The notes beneath the pieces were generated by a model, which was given only the letters and a program-made list of their open reading frames with translations, did not search any database and was not told the DNA's origin. A stretch of 14,449 bases of DNA from Bacteroidota bacterium (GTDB lineage: Bacteria; Bacteroidota; Ignavibacteria; Ignavibacteriales; Melioribacteraceae). Positions 7,931 to 14,449 of this stretch are shown here, in pieces (the first letter of the stretch is position 1; the number at the start of each line of letters is the position of its first letter). The position numbers and the translations under genes were made by a program. Location of the stretch: NCBI GenBank assembly GCA_023381535.1, contig JAMCSN010000295.1, positions 7,370 to 21,818 of the forward strand, given 5' to 3'.

Positions 7931-8384
7931 TCTCAAAAATAAAGTGGCTTAAGTTTTGGGGGAATAATAAAACTACTTCTAATGCAAAAAATCTGTCGGG
8001 CAGTACTTGAATTCATCAGATTTAGTCAGGAGAATTTTCTCAGACATAAAAGTTCCACCACCATATTGGATGACGTGGTGGTTTAGAACCGCAGCCGTAA
8101 TTTTTATCTTTTCGATATTCTTTGAATTGTACAGAATAAAAATCAAAAGGATACTAGAAATTGAGAAGCTACGGTTTAGGATTGCAAGCGATCTTCATGA
8201 CGAAGTTGGCGCTTCGCTTACCTCTTTGTCGATTCAAGCACAGAAAATGTCGAGATCGGGATAACGAGTGAACTTGATATGTTTGAAATGAGCGTAAGTG
8301 ACGACGGAAAAGGATTCGTAGAAGATGTGAACAACAGCGGCAACGGATTAAGAAATATGAAAATGCGCGCGGAGAAATTAATTT

Positions 8385-8404
8385 CCTCGCCGCAAGCAGC
8401 GAGG
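8385..8404. repeat. Palindromic repeat in kinase remnant
   Basis: CCTCGC (8385-8390) pairs with GCGAGG (8399-8404), 8-nt loop. First of three GC-rich hairpins within about 115 bp, at the place where similarity to the intact kinase is lost. Confidence 0.5.
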
Positions 8405-8430
8405 TATCAAAAAACAAATTTTACCATATT

Positions 8431-8445
8431 CGCCGCAAAGCGGCG
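8431..8445. repeat. Palindromic repeat in kinase remnant
   Basis: CGCCGC (8431-8436), loop AAA, GCGGCG (8440-8445). The sequence is flanked by AT-rich DNA and has no kinase counterpart. Confidence 0.5.
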
Positions 8446-8458
8446 GGGAATTTACCCA

Positions 8459-8497
8459 CCTTCTCGTCCACCGAAGCCCTGCTTCATCGGGCGAAGG
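8459..8497. repeat. Nested palindromic repeat at end of kinase remnant
   Basis: The outer arms are CCTTC (8459-8463) and GAAGG (8493-8497). Inside, GAAGC (8473-8477) pairs with GCTTC (8481-8485) around loop CCT. The layout and GC content resemble REP-like dispersed repeats; only one copy is visible in this window. Confidence 0.5.
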
Positions 8498-8556
8498 CGG
8501 ATTAAAATTTAGATACGACTGACACCCGTTGTGTGAATTAACTTGCTATAACAACA

Positions 8557-8662
8557 AAAAGTAATTATTTTCTTGAAAAATAGAACGCTGATTAAGCGGA
8601 TTTTTATGATTTACGCAGATGAATTTTTGTCCGAAGGACTCCTTCGGAGAATAATTACTTTT
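8557..8662. repeat. 106-bp element with perfect 13-bp terminal inverted repeats
   Basis: AAAAGTAATTATT (8557-8569) is the exact reverse complement of AATAATTACTTTT (8650-8662). The interior holds a degenerate array of the type ACGCTGATTAAGCGGATT / TTTACGCAGATGA (about 8585-8622), which resembles dispersed repeats I associate with this bacterial group, and a 9-bp perfect palindrome at 8630-8648. No open reading frame and no clear flanking target duplication. It may be a miniature inverted-repeat element or a long hairpin. It sits 82 bp before the kinase start, so it could affect its expression. The stretch 8523-8744 has no gene. Confidence 0.55.
8630..8648. repeat. Perfect 9-bp palindrome with 1-nt centre
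   Basis: TCCGAAGGA (8630-8638), C, TCCTTCGGA (8640-8648). It lies next to the right arm of the 106-bp element, so the two inverted repeats are nested on that side. It may be a protein-binding dyad or a REP-like unit. Confidence 0.6.
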
Positions 8663-8744
8663 GCTTTCATTTTCTAATTATTGTAATCTAATCCACACAA
8701 CCGGTATACTGACTTATGTTTATCCATACATTCTACTAAGAATT

Positions 8745-11700
8745 ATGAACGTTATTGAAAGGTTTTTGCAGTTCATAGTATTTGCGTGTTTTATTTACAA
8801 TAATGTTGTTGCGCAGTCAGCCAATTATAAACCAAAGACTTTTCCGCTCTCGCCTGAAAAGTTTGGTCAAATAAGTGTTGAACAGGGATTGTCACAATCT
8901 TCGGTTTTTGCAATATCGCAAGATATACAAGGATTCATGTGGTTCGGTACGCAGGACGGTCTAAATCGTTATGATGGTTATTCAATCAAAGTTTTTAAGC
9001 ATGATCCTGCCGATTCAAATTCTATTTCCGATGATGCAATCTGGAGCTTGTTGAGCGACAGCAAAGGTAATTTATGGATTGGCACAGTCCGTGGTGGCGT
9101 TGATCGTTATGCTATTTCCGAAAACAAGTTTTATCACTACATCCATAGTGAAAATGATTCCACTTCAATTAGCGAGAACTACATTACAACATTGTTTGAA
9201 GATTCTTTCGGCAACATTTGGCTGGGATCATTTAGCCGTGGACTAAACCGTTTTAACAGGGATACAGATAATTTCACTCACTTTTTTTCCGAAGCAAATA
9301 ATCCCAAAAGTTTATGCGGAAATGATATAAAATCAATCTGCGAAGACAAAAGTGGATATTTATGGATTGCAACATTCGAAGGATTATCTAAACTAAAAAT
9401 AAATTCGCATCCCAATGTTAAAAATAAACCAGTTTTTATTCGGTATAAATATTCCCCGTCAAATCACTCGGGTTTGAGCGAAAACAATATATCGACGGTT
9501 TATGCAGATGACAAAGGAACAATATGGGTCGGTACACTAAGCTCCGGATTAAATCGATACGATGAAAAAACCAATTCATTTAAAAGATATAAGAGAGATG
9601 CGAAGAATCCGCTTACCCTATCAAGTAATTATATTAGTTCAATCCGCCAGGATTTAAAAGGAAATCTGTGGATCGCATCTTCGGTGTCCGGCTTAATGTT
9701 GTACAACTACAATTCGGGAGAGTTTATTAAATATTACGATGATGTAATTAACACTACGTTTGTCGATAAATCTGGAATACTTTGGTTGGGAACATTTTCC
9801 AACGGAGTAAAAACATATGATTTGAGGAAGAATTGGTTTAAACATTTCTATGATGACCCAAATAAGCCGGACGACTTGAACGGAAATATCGTCATGGCAA
9901 TTTTCGAAGAAAAAGACGGCGTGCTGTGGGTTGGTACATGGGGCGGGGGTTTGAATTGTATTAACCGAAATAGGAATAAAGTTAAATCATATCTCTTTAA
10001 TTCAAAAAACAAATCTTCACTTAGCGACAACAGGGTGGTAACGCTGATTGAAACTAAAGACGGGTTTCTTTGGGTTGGAACACAAGAAGGACTTAATCGT
10101 TTTAACAAAAAAAACGGCGAAGTTTTACGTTATAAAAACATTCCCGGAGAAATCAACAGCATTAGTTTTAACGATGTTTCCACATTATTTGAAGACAGCA
10201 AAAATAACTTATGGATTGGAGGTCTGCGAGGAGGTCTAGATCGATTCAGCAGGAAAACAAATACTTTTATACACTATAATCCCGATCCTCAAAATCCTCA
10301 AGCAATTTCAGGAATTGCAATTTCTAAAATTTTTGAAGATAGTAAAGGAGAAATTTGGATTGCAACACTTGCCGGCGGTTTACATTGTTATGATCCGGGA
10401 ACGGATTCATTTAAAAGATATTATCCGCTGCACGAATTTAATCCGGCTGTTAAAACCGGAATAAGTCTAAATATTAGTTCAGTAAATTCAATTTATGAAG
10501 ATGATGCCGGTATTTTGTGGTTCGGAACTTACAGCGGTGGACTAAACCGTTTTGACCGCAAACAAAATTCTTTTATTTATTACACGGAACTTGATGGATT
10601 ATCGAATAACCTTGTTTATGGAATTCTTCCCGACAAATCCGGTAACCTTTGGCTTAGTACCAATAATGGAATTTCACGATTCAATTTAAAAACCGGAAAG
10701 TTCAGGAATTTTTATATTAGCGACGGTTTGCAGGCAAATGAATTTAATCACGGATCGTTTTTTTTAAGTTCAACCGGGGAAATGTTTTTCGGCGGTATAA
10801 ACGGCTTTAATGCATTTTTCCCTGATGAAATTGAAGACAACGAAAATGCCCCGCCCGTATATTTTGCAAATTTCAAAGTATTCGATAAAACCCTCCCGCT
10901 CTCAAACCCAATTTCTGAAAATCAGAAAATAGAGCTTTCTTATTCGCAAAATTTTTTCACATTCGAATTTGTGGCGCTTAATTATACCTCCCCCGAAAAG
11001 AACCAGTTTGCATATATGCTCGAAGGATTCGACAAGGATTGGCATCAAGTCACTGCTTTGCAACGTTACGGTAGTTATACGAATCTTGATCCCGGGAACT
11101 ATTTACTGCATGTAAAAGCAGCAAACGATGTCGGCAAATGGAATGAAAAAGCCGCATCAATAAACATCATTATTAAGCCGCCATATTGGATGACATGGTG
11201 GTTTAGAACCGCAGCAGTAATTTTTATCTTTTCGATATTCTTTGGATTGTATAGAATAAAAATCAAAAGGATAATAGAAATTGAGAAGCTACGGTTTAGG
11301 ATTGCCAGCGATCTTCATGACGAAGTTGGCGCTTCGCTTACCTCTTTGTCGATTCAAACGCAGTTATTGAATAGTGAACTGGATAAAAAAAGGCTCGATC
11401 AAAAAATCGGCATTATAGAAGAACTAAGCAGAAAAGTGATCGGGATGATGAGCGATGTAGTATGGTCTATCGATTCTCGTAACGACAGCATGCAAAATAT
11501 GATAGACCGGATGAAAGATTTTTCTTCCCAGATTCTTAACGACAAAAACATTCAAGTAGAATATGATATTACTTTATCGAATCCGGAGAAAAGAATTTTA
11601 TTAGATGCCAGACATAACATCTATCTCATCTTCAAAGAAGCAATAAACAATATTGCAAAACATTCCAACGCAAAAAATGTCGAGATTAGGATATTGAGTG

Positions 11701-11876
11701 AACTGGACACGTTTGAAATGAGTATAAGTGACGACGGAATCGGAAATAAGGCGGAAGAACATAATCACGGGAATGGAATGAGGAATATGGCATTGCGTGC
11801 AGAAAAGATAAAAGGGAAAATCGATTTTGTTTTCGGTAACGGATTATTAATAAAACTAATTGTCAACAAACTATAA
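8745..11876 (+). CDS. Membrane sensor histidine kinase with 14 Reg_prop blades and Y_Y_Y domain
   Basis: 1043 aa from ATG 8745, chosen because it opens a signal peptide (MNVIERFLQFIVFACFIY... VVAQS); a TTG 84 bp upstream is in frame but less likely. No strong Shine-Dalgarno. Residues about 42-690 hold 14 blade motifs (WFGT, WIGT, WLGS, WIAT, WVGT, WIAS, WLGT, then seven more to MFFGG), matching two seven-bladed Reg_prop propellers. A Y_Y_Y domain (about 729-810, YMLEGFDKDWH, YTNLDPGNYLLHVKA) leads to one membrane helix (about 817-838). The HisKA_3-type dimerisation domain has phospho-His858 (SDLHDEVGASL). The ATPase has an N-box (EAINNIAKHS), G1 (SDDGIG) and G2 (HGNGMRNM). Unlike many hybrid regulators of this sensor type in Bacteroidota, it has no receiver or AraC part; the partner is the regulator 53 bp downstream. 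Ligand unknown. Confidence 0.93.
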   Translation: MNVIERFLQFIVFACFIYNNVVAQSANYKPKTFPLSPEKFGQISVEQGLSQSSVFAISQDIQGFMWFGTQDGLNRYDGYSIKVFKHDPADSNSISDDAIWSLLSDSKGNLWIGTVRGGVDRYAISENKFYHYIHSENDSTSISENYITTLFEDSFGNIWLGSFSRGLNRFNRDTDNFTHFFSEANNPKSLCGNDIKSICEDKSGYLWIATFEGLSKLKINSHPNVKNKPVFIRYKYSPSNHSGLSENNISTVYADDKGTIWVGTLSSGLNRYDEKTNSFKRYKRDAKNPLTLSSNYISSIRQDLKGNLWIASSVSGLMLYNYNSGEFIKYYDDVINTTFVDKSGILWLGTFSNGVKTYDLRKNWFKHFYDDPNKPDDLNGNIVMAIFEEKDGVLWVGTWGGGLNCINRNRNKVKSYLFNSKNKSSLSDNRVVTLIETKDGFLWVGTQEGLNRFNKKNGEVLRYKNIPGEINSISFNDVSTLFEDSKNNLWIGGLRGGLDRFSRKTNTFIHYNPDPQNPQAISGIAISKIFEDSKGEIWIATLAGGLHCYDPGTDSFKRYYPLHEFNPAVKTGISLNISSVNSIYEDDAGILWFGTYSGGLNRFDRKQNSFIYYTELDGLSNNLVYGILPDKSGNLWLSTNNGISRFNLKTGKFRNFYISDGLQANEFNHGSFFLSSTGEMFFGGINGFNAFFPDEIEDNENAPPVYFANFKVFDKTLPLSNPISENQKIELSYSQNFFTFEFVALNYTSPEKNQFAYMLEGFDKDWHQVTALQRYGSYTNLDPGNYLLHVKAANDVGKWNEKAASINIIIKPPYWMTWWFRTAAVIFIFSIFFGLYRIKIKRIIEIEKLRFRIASDLHDEVGASLTSLSIQTQLLNSELDKKRLDQKIGIIEELSRKVIGMMSDVVWSIDSRNDSMQNMIDRMKDFSSQILNDKNIQVEYDITLSNPEKRILLDARHNIYLIFKEAINNIAKHSNAKNVEIRILSELDTFEMSISDDGIGNKAEEHNHGNGMRNMALRAEKIKGKIDFVFGNGLLIKLIVNKL

Positions 11877-11929
11877 AACCACATCTTTATGGGGTAGCTA
11901 AAAGTTACAACAGTAATTATGTTGAAAGC

Positions 11930-12559
11930 GTGATATCAGTAGCCATCATAGAGGATATTGCCGATACACGCAACGGCATTGCAGAATTTCTGAACGGGCA
12001 GCGGAGTATTATGTGCAAAACCACTGCAGATTCTATCGAGTCGTTTCTCGCCAACACATCAAAAGAAGAAATTATTGATGTGTTACTGTTGGATATAGGT
12101 CTGCCGGGTATGTCCGGCATAAGCGGCATAAAATTAATTAAAGAACGCTACCCCGATATTAACATTCTTATGCTTACTGTATATGAAGATTCCGATAAAG
12201 TCTTTGAAGCAGTCTGTGCCGGTGCCGTAGGTTATTTGATAAAGAACACTCCGCTGATAAAAATTAAAGAAGCCGTAGAAGATGTTTATACTGGCGGCGC
12301 ACCAATGTCGGCCCAAATTGCAAGGAAGGTAGTCGAGTTTTTTAATCAAGTCAAACCGGCTTTACACGAACAAATTCTTACTTTCAAAGAAAAGGAAATT
12401 GTTGCCGGGTTAGTTGACGGCTTAAGCTATAAAATGATTGCAGCCGCCAACATCATATCAATTGAGACTGTGCGCTTCCATATAAAAAATATTTACAGAA
12501 AGCTCCACGTAAACTGCAAAGCCGAAGTAATAACAAAATCTCTACGGGGAGAAATATAA
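11930..12559 (+). CDS. NarL/FixJ-type response regulator (receiver plus LuxR HTH)
   Basis: 209 aa. The receiver domain (about 1-120) has the acidic pair Glu8-Asp9, phospho-acceptor Asp55 (LLLDIGLPGMSG), Thr83 (ILMLTVYED) and Lys105 (GYLIKNTP). The LuxR-type HTH is about residues 146-203 (LTFKEKEIVAGLVDGLSYKMIA, ETVRFHIKNIYRKLHVN). GTG 11930 is the only plausible start, as no in-frame ATG or strong Shine-Dalgarno is present; MISVAIIED is a normal receiver N-terminus. It follows the kinase by 53 bp with no terminator, so they are likely co-transcribed. HisKA_3 kinases pair with LuxR-type regulators, so this is the expected cognate. Targets unknown; the dyads before the next gene are candidates. 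Confidence 0.94.
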   Translation: MISVAIIEDIADTRNGIAEFLNGQRSIMCKTTADSIESFLANTSKEEIIDVLLLDIGLPGMSGISGIKLIKERYPDINILMLTVYEDSDKVFEAVCAGAVGYLIKNTPLIKIKEAVEDVYTGGAPMSAQIARKVVEFFNQVKPALHEQILTFKEKEIVAGLVDGLSYKMIAAANIISIETVRFHIKNIYRKLHVNCKAEVITKSLRGEI

Positions 12560-12659
12560 ATATCCGTTCACCATTTCATTCTTCCATTCATAAAATCCAT
12601 CTAATTGGTTTCATGTAAACTTCATTTCATTTTACGAAAATATTTAAAGTGCAATTCGG

Positions 12660-12680
12660 AAAAGCAGCTGAACAGCTTTT
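12660..12680. terminator. Inverted repeat after the response regulator, possible terminator
   Basis: AAAAGC (12660-12665) and GCTTTT (12675-12680) form a 6-bp stem around 9 nt, ending in T's. The stem is short and poor in GC, so termination is doubtful; it may instead be an operator half of the intergenic region. It lies 101 bp past the regulator stop. Confidence 0.3.
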
Positions 12681-12688
12681 ACTCCTGC

Positions 12689-12704
12689 CCCCATGTTCAT
12701 GTGG
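12689..12704. promoter_or_regulatory. 16-bp dyad just upstream of the -33 box, candidate operator
   Basis: CCCCATGTTCATGTGG is an inverted repeat of CC-CATG / CATG-GG with one mismatched position per arm and a TT centre. It abuts the -33 element of the predicted promoter of the 12822 gene, a usual place for an activator. LuxR/NarL-type regulators bind dyads of short half sites, so the adjacent regulator is a candidate (inference). Confidence 0.3.
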
Positions 12705-12735
12705 TTGTTAAGCTGTCTCTGCATCTTTAGCTTTG
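12705..12735 (+). promoter_or_regulatory. Bacteroidetes-type promoter of the propeller gene
   Basis: TTG (12705-12707), 20-bp spacer, TAGCTTTG (12728-12735). This fits the published Bacteroidetes consensus TTTG / TAnnTTTG with about 19-21 bp spacing (-33 and -7). Transcription would begin near 12742, leaving a leader of about 80 nt before ATG 12822. Confidence 0.45.
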
Positions 12736-12821
12736 CTACAAATAAAGAAATCAATTTTCCCATTTAGGAAGATGAAGAATATAATATGAAAACTAACTTT
12801 TAATTGAAGTACGGAGGTTAT

Positions 12822-14449
12822 ATGAAAAAATATTTTATACCGCTGATTTGTTCATTCTTGTCAATTTTATTTCTTCAAAATGTTTCACTTTCACAAACAA
12901 ACGAAAGTTTGCCTACTACAAATGGAATTGTATACGCGGTAGCAGTAAGTGGAAACACCATTTATATTGGAGGATTTTTTTCGTCAGTAGGAGGGACTGC
13001 AAGAAATAGTATTGCTGCTATTGATGCAACAACCAAAACGGTTACAAGCTGGAACCCAAATGTATCAGGCGGTGGCGCAAGCGTGTATACAATTGCTATA
13101 AGTGGAACCGATATTTATGTGGGGGGGTTCTTTACAACTATTGGTGGACAGGCAAGAAACAATATTGCAAAACTGAACAACACCACTGGAAATGCAGACG
13201 CAACATGGGATCCGAATGCAAACTCAACGGTAAACACAATTGCAATAGGAGGAACAGCCGTATATGCTGGAGGCAATTTTACAACTATCGGTGGAGCGGG
13301 CAGAAATTATATTGCAGCTCTTAGTTCAACTTCAACAGGCGCAGTTACATCTTGGAACCCAAATGCAAACGCCGCAGTGAGAACACTTGTTTATTATCTC
13401 GGAGCAATTTTCGTTGGTGGTGATTTTACTACTATTGCTACCGGAAACAGAAATTACTTAGCAATGGTCGCTGAAGGAGGCTCATTACAACCCTTCAATC
13501 CTAGTCCGAATGCCAAAGTTTATTCTATTGCAGTCACAGATAACAACGTAATTTATATCGGTGGACTATTTTCTACTGTTGATAGTGCTATCGTTAATCA
13601 TGTTCCCAGGAGTGGCCTAGCCGCAGTGAACGGATCCGGAGATCTTTTACCGTGGAATCCATCCCATCAGGCCAGTACCACTGAAATTTATGCAATTGCT
13701 TTCTCCGGGTCGATTGTTTATGTAGGAGGAAAGTTTACAAGATTTGTCAGTACTACCAGAAATAACATTGCTGCTGTAAATACATCAGGAACTGTTACTA
13801 GCTGGGATCCAAATGTTGGCGTTGCTGGCGGTGTTGGTGATGGAGTTCATTCTATTGCCCTTGATTTTACAAATGGAAGGGTTTATGCAGGTGGTCTATT
13901 TAATTCTGTATTAGGAGTCTCCTGTTCTGATTTTGTCGGACTTACTAACACTGCTGATGCTGCTCTCCCCGTTGAACTCACTTCCTTTAAAGCAACTACC
14001 AGCCTCGCGAATGTTTATTTGAATTGGTCAACGGCAACAGAAGTAAATAATTATGGTTTTGAGATTCAAAGACAGAAGACAGAAATCAGAAATCAGAAGT
14101 CGGAATGGGAGAATATAGGATTTGTGCAAGGCAGCGGTAACAGCAATTCACCAAAAGAATATTCTTTTACAGATACACCTACCGGCGGGCAACAATTCCA
14201 ATACCGGTTAAAGCAAATTGATTTTGACGGCAAGTTTGAATACTCGGAAACAATCGAAGCGAAATTGGAGACACCGGCAAATTTTGCTCTGTTACAAAAC
14301 TTTCCAAATCCATTTAATCCATCAACTATAATCAGGTTCGAGTTACCGAAGGAAAGCAACGTTACGCTTAAGGTGTTTAACATTCTCGGTGAAGAAGTAG
14401 CAACTTTGGTAAACAAAGTAATGACTCCCGGCAGGCAGGAAGTAACATT
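12822..14449 (+). CDS. T9SS-sorted seven-repeat beta-propeller protein (DUF5122/delta-60-like), 3'-truncated
   Basis: Open from ATG 12822 to the right edge (542 codons, no stop). GGAGG at 12813-12817 precedes the ATG by 4 nt. Signal peptide MKKYFIPLICSFLSILFLQNVSLSQ. Residues about 35-380 hold seven repeats of about 45-55 aa of the form VYAIAVSG-xx-IYVGGxFTxIGG-xxRNxIAAL-xx-VTSWNPN, fitting one seven-bladed propeller of the delta-60/DUF5122 style. The stalk domain follows (LPVELTSFKA, LNWSTATEVNNYGFEIQR, RLKQIDFDGKFEYSE), then the T9SS sorting domain (LLQNFPNPFNPSTIIRFELP, VFNILGEEVATLVNK), of which perhaps 30 residues are missing. Predicted secreted and surface-attached; a binding or structural role is likely, with no catalytic residues evident. 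The promoter and dyads upstream suggest it is its own unit next to the two-component genes. Confidence 0.92.
   Translation, partial: MKKYFIPLICSFLSILFLQNVSLSQTNESLPTTNGIVYAVAVSGNTIYIGGFFSSVGGTARNSIAAIDATTKTVTSWNPNVSGGGASVYTIAISGTDIYVGGFFTTIGGQARNNIAKLNNTTGNADATWDPNANSTVNTIAIGGTAVYAGGNFTTIGGAGRNYIAALSSTSTGAVTSWNPNANAAVRTLVYYLGAIFVGGDFTTIATGNRNYLAMVAEGGSLQPFNPSPNAKVYSIAVTDNNVIYIGGLFSTVDSAIVNHVPRSGLAAVNGSGDLLPWNPSHQASTTEIYAIAFSGSIVYVGGKFTRFVSTTRNNIAAVNTSGTVTSWDPNVGVAGGVGDGVHSIALDFTNGRVYAGGLFNSVLGVSCSDFVGLTNTADAALPVELTSFKATTSLANVYLNWSTATEVNNYGFEIQRQKTEIRNQKSEWENIGFVQGSGNSNSPKEYSFTDTPTGGQQFQYRLKQIDFDGKFEYSETIEAKLETPANFALLQNFPNPFNPSTIIRFELPKESNVTLKVFNILGEEVATLVNKVMTPGRQEVT
14073..14100 (+). repeat. 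Imperfect heptanucleotide tandem repeat (4 units) inside a coding sequence
   Basis: Four consecutive 7-mers: CAGAAGA, CAGAAAT, CAGAAAT, CAGAAGT. They encode QKTEIRNQKS in the stalk domain directly after FEIQR, the same place as the heptad repeat at 5952. A change of one unit would shift the frame ahead of the sorting domain. Confidence 0.7.

Larger units (their letters stand above)
8053..8522 (+). pseudogene. Remnant of a Reg_prop/Y_Y_Y sensor histidine kinase (TM, H-box and ATPase parts)
   Basis: From 8061 the DNA matches the intact kinase at 11181 with a constant offset of 3120 bp and about 95% identity by eye. This covers the membrane segment (PYWMTWWFRTAAVIFIFSIFF) and the phospho-His box (DLHDEVGASLTSLSIQ). 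After about 8240 the offset becomes 3430, so 310 bp are missing: the rest of the dimerisation region and the N-box. The loss is not a multiple of three, and the first frame stops at 8264. The ATPase part continues in another frame (FEMSVSDDGKGF, NSGNGLRNMKMRAEK) but is much less similar to the intact copy. The 3' end is interrupted by palindromic repeats; the end is uncertain (stops at 8510-8512 or 8520-8522 depending on frame). There is no sensor domain. Non-functional as a kinase. Confidence 0.88.

Noticed and set aside
8007..8264. 85-aa open frame with a membrane segment and H-box, as a small gene
   Set aside because: It is the front half of a frameshifted kinase remnant; the first residues are unrelated to kinases and the phospho-His domain is cut by the 310-bp deletion.
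8279..8512. 77-aa open frame with ATPase G1/G2 motifs, as a gene
   Set aside because: It starts inside the ATPase domain of the same remnant and ends in palindromic repeat sequence; no N-box.
8656..8663. TACTTTTG as a -7 box for the kinase gene
   Set aside because: It matches TAnnTTTG, but the nearest TTTG upstream is 26 bp away, outside the usual 19-21 bp, and the site overlaps the right arm of the inverted-repeat element.
8661..8744. TTG start for the sensor kinase, 28 codons upstream of ATG 8745
   Set aside because: It would put a long tail before a good signal peptide and begin inside the inverted-repeat arm.
12693..12767. 24-codon open frame with a hydrophobic product (MFMWLLSCLCIF...)
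   Set aside because: No Shine-Dalgarno, overlaps the predicted promoter, and too short to support.
14093..14416. 107-aa minus-strand frame at the right end
   Set aside because: Antisense to the stalk and sorting domain of the propeller gene, which is clearly coding on the + strand.
1..14449. CRISPR arrays, tRNA or rRNA genes, phage or IS transposase genes
   Set aside because: No regularly spaced identical repeats, tRNA-like cloverleafs, rRNA sequence or transposase/integrase motifs were seen.

Overview
The window looks like a piece of an Ignavibacteria-type genome (Ignavibacteriota, in the Bacteroidota/Chlorobiota group). Four genes carry the C-terminal sorting domain of the type IX secretion system (T9SS), with the hallmark [12 protein letters not shown] or NFPNPFNPSTII, and there is a Reg_prop/Y_Y_Y sensor kinase of the kind common in that group. 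The taxon is inferred from protein style only. All genes lie on the + strand and DNA is AT-rich.

Left part (1-6477): two tandem paralogous subtilisin-like (S8) exported proteases. The first is cut by the window edge and the second is complete. Both have a beta-sandwich after the protease, three S-layer-homology (SLH)-like repeats and a T9SS sorting domain, and each is followed by a similar hairpin terminator. A smaller T9SS-sorted surface protein (5317-6477) follows. It carries a heptanucleotide tandem repeat and two palindromic inserts, all in frame.

Middle (6546-8744): an unusual Ser/Ala/Gln/Thr-rich lipoprotein, then about 850 bp without an intact gene. This gap holds a GC-rich hairpin, a broken copy of a histidine kinase, a cluster of palindromic repeats, and a 106-bp element bounded by perfect 13-bp inverted repeats. 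The kinase pseudogene matches the intact downstream kinase with an exact 310-bp deletion.

Right part (8745-14449): a two-component pair, consisting of a membrane histidine kinase with a 14-blade (two 7-blade) periplasmic sensor and a NarL/LuxR-type response regulator. A 262-bp intergenic region follows, with two dyads and a good match to the Bacteroidetes promoter (TTG-N20-TAGCTTTG). Last comes a T9SS-sorted seven-repeat beta-propeller protein that runs off the right edge. Its gene has no stop codon inside the window.

Taken together, the locus is a set of secreted or surface-attached proteins with a sensor/regulator pair that plausibly controls at least the adjacent propeller gene (inference). 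I found no clear case of a wholly new defence or enzymatic system. The most unusual signals are the SLH plus T9SS architecture, the in-frame palindrome insertion with flanking direct repeats, the heptad repeats at the same domain position in two genes, and the mosaic kinase pseudogene.
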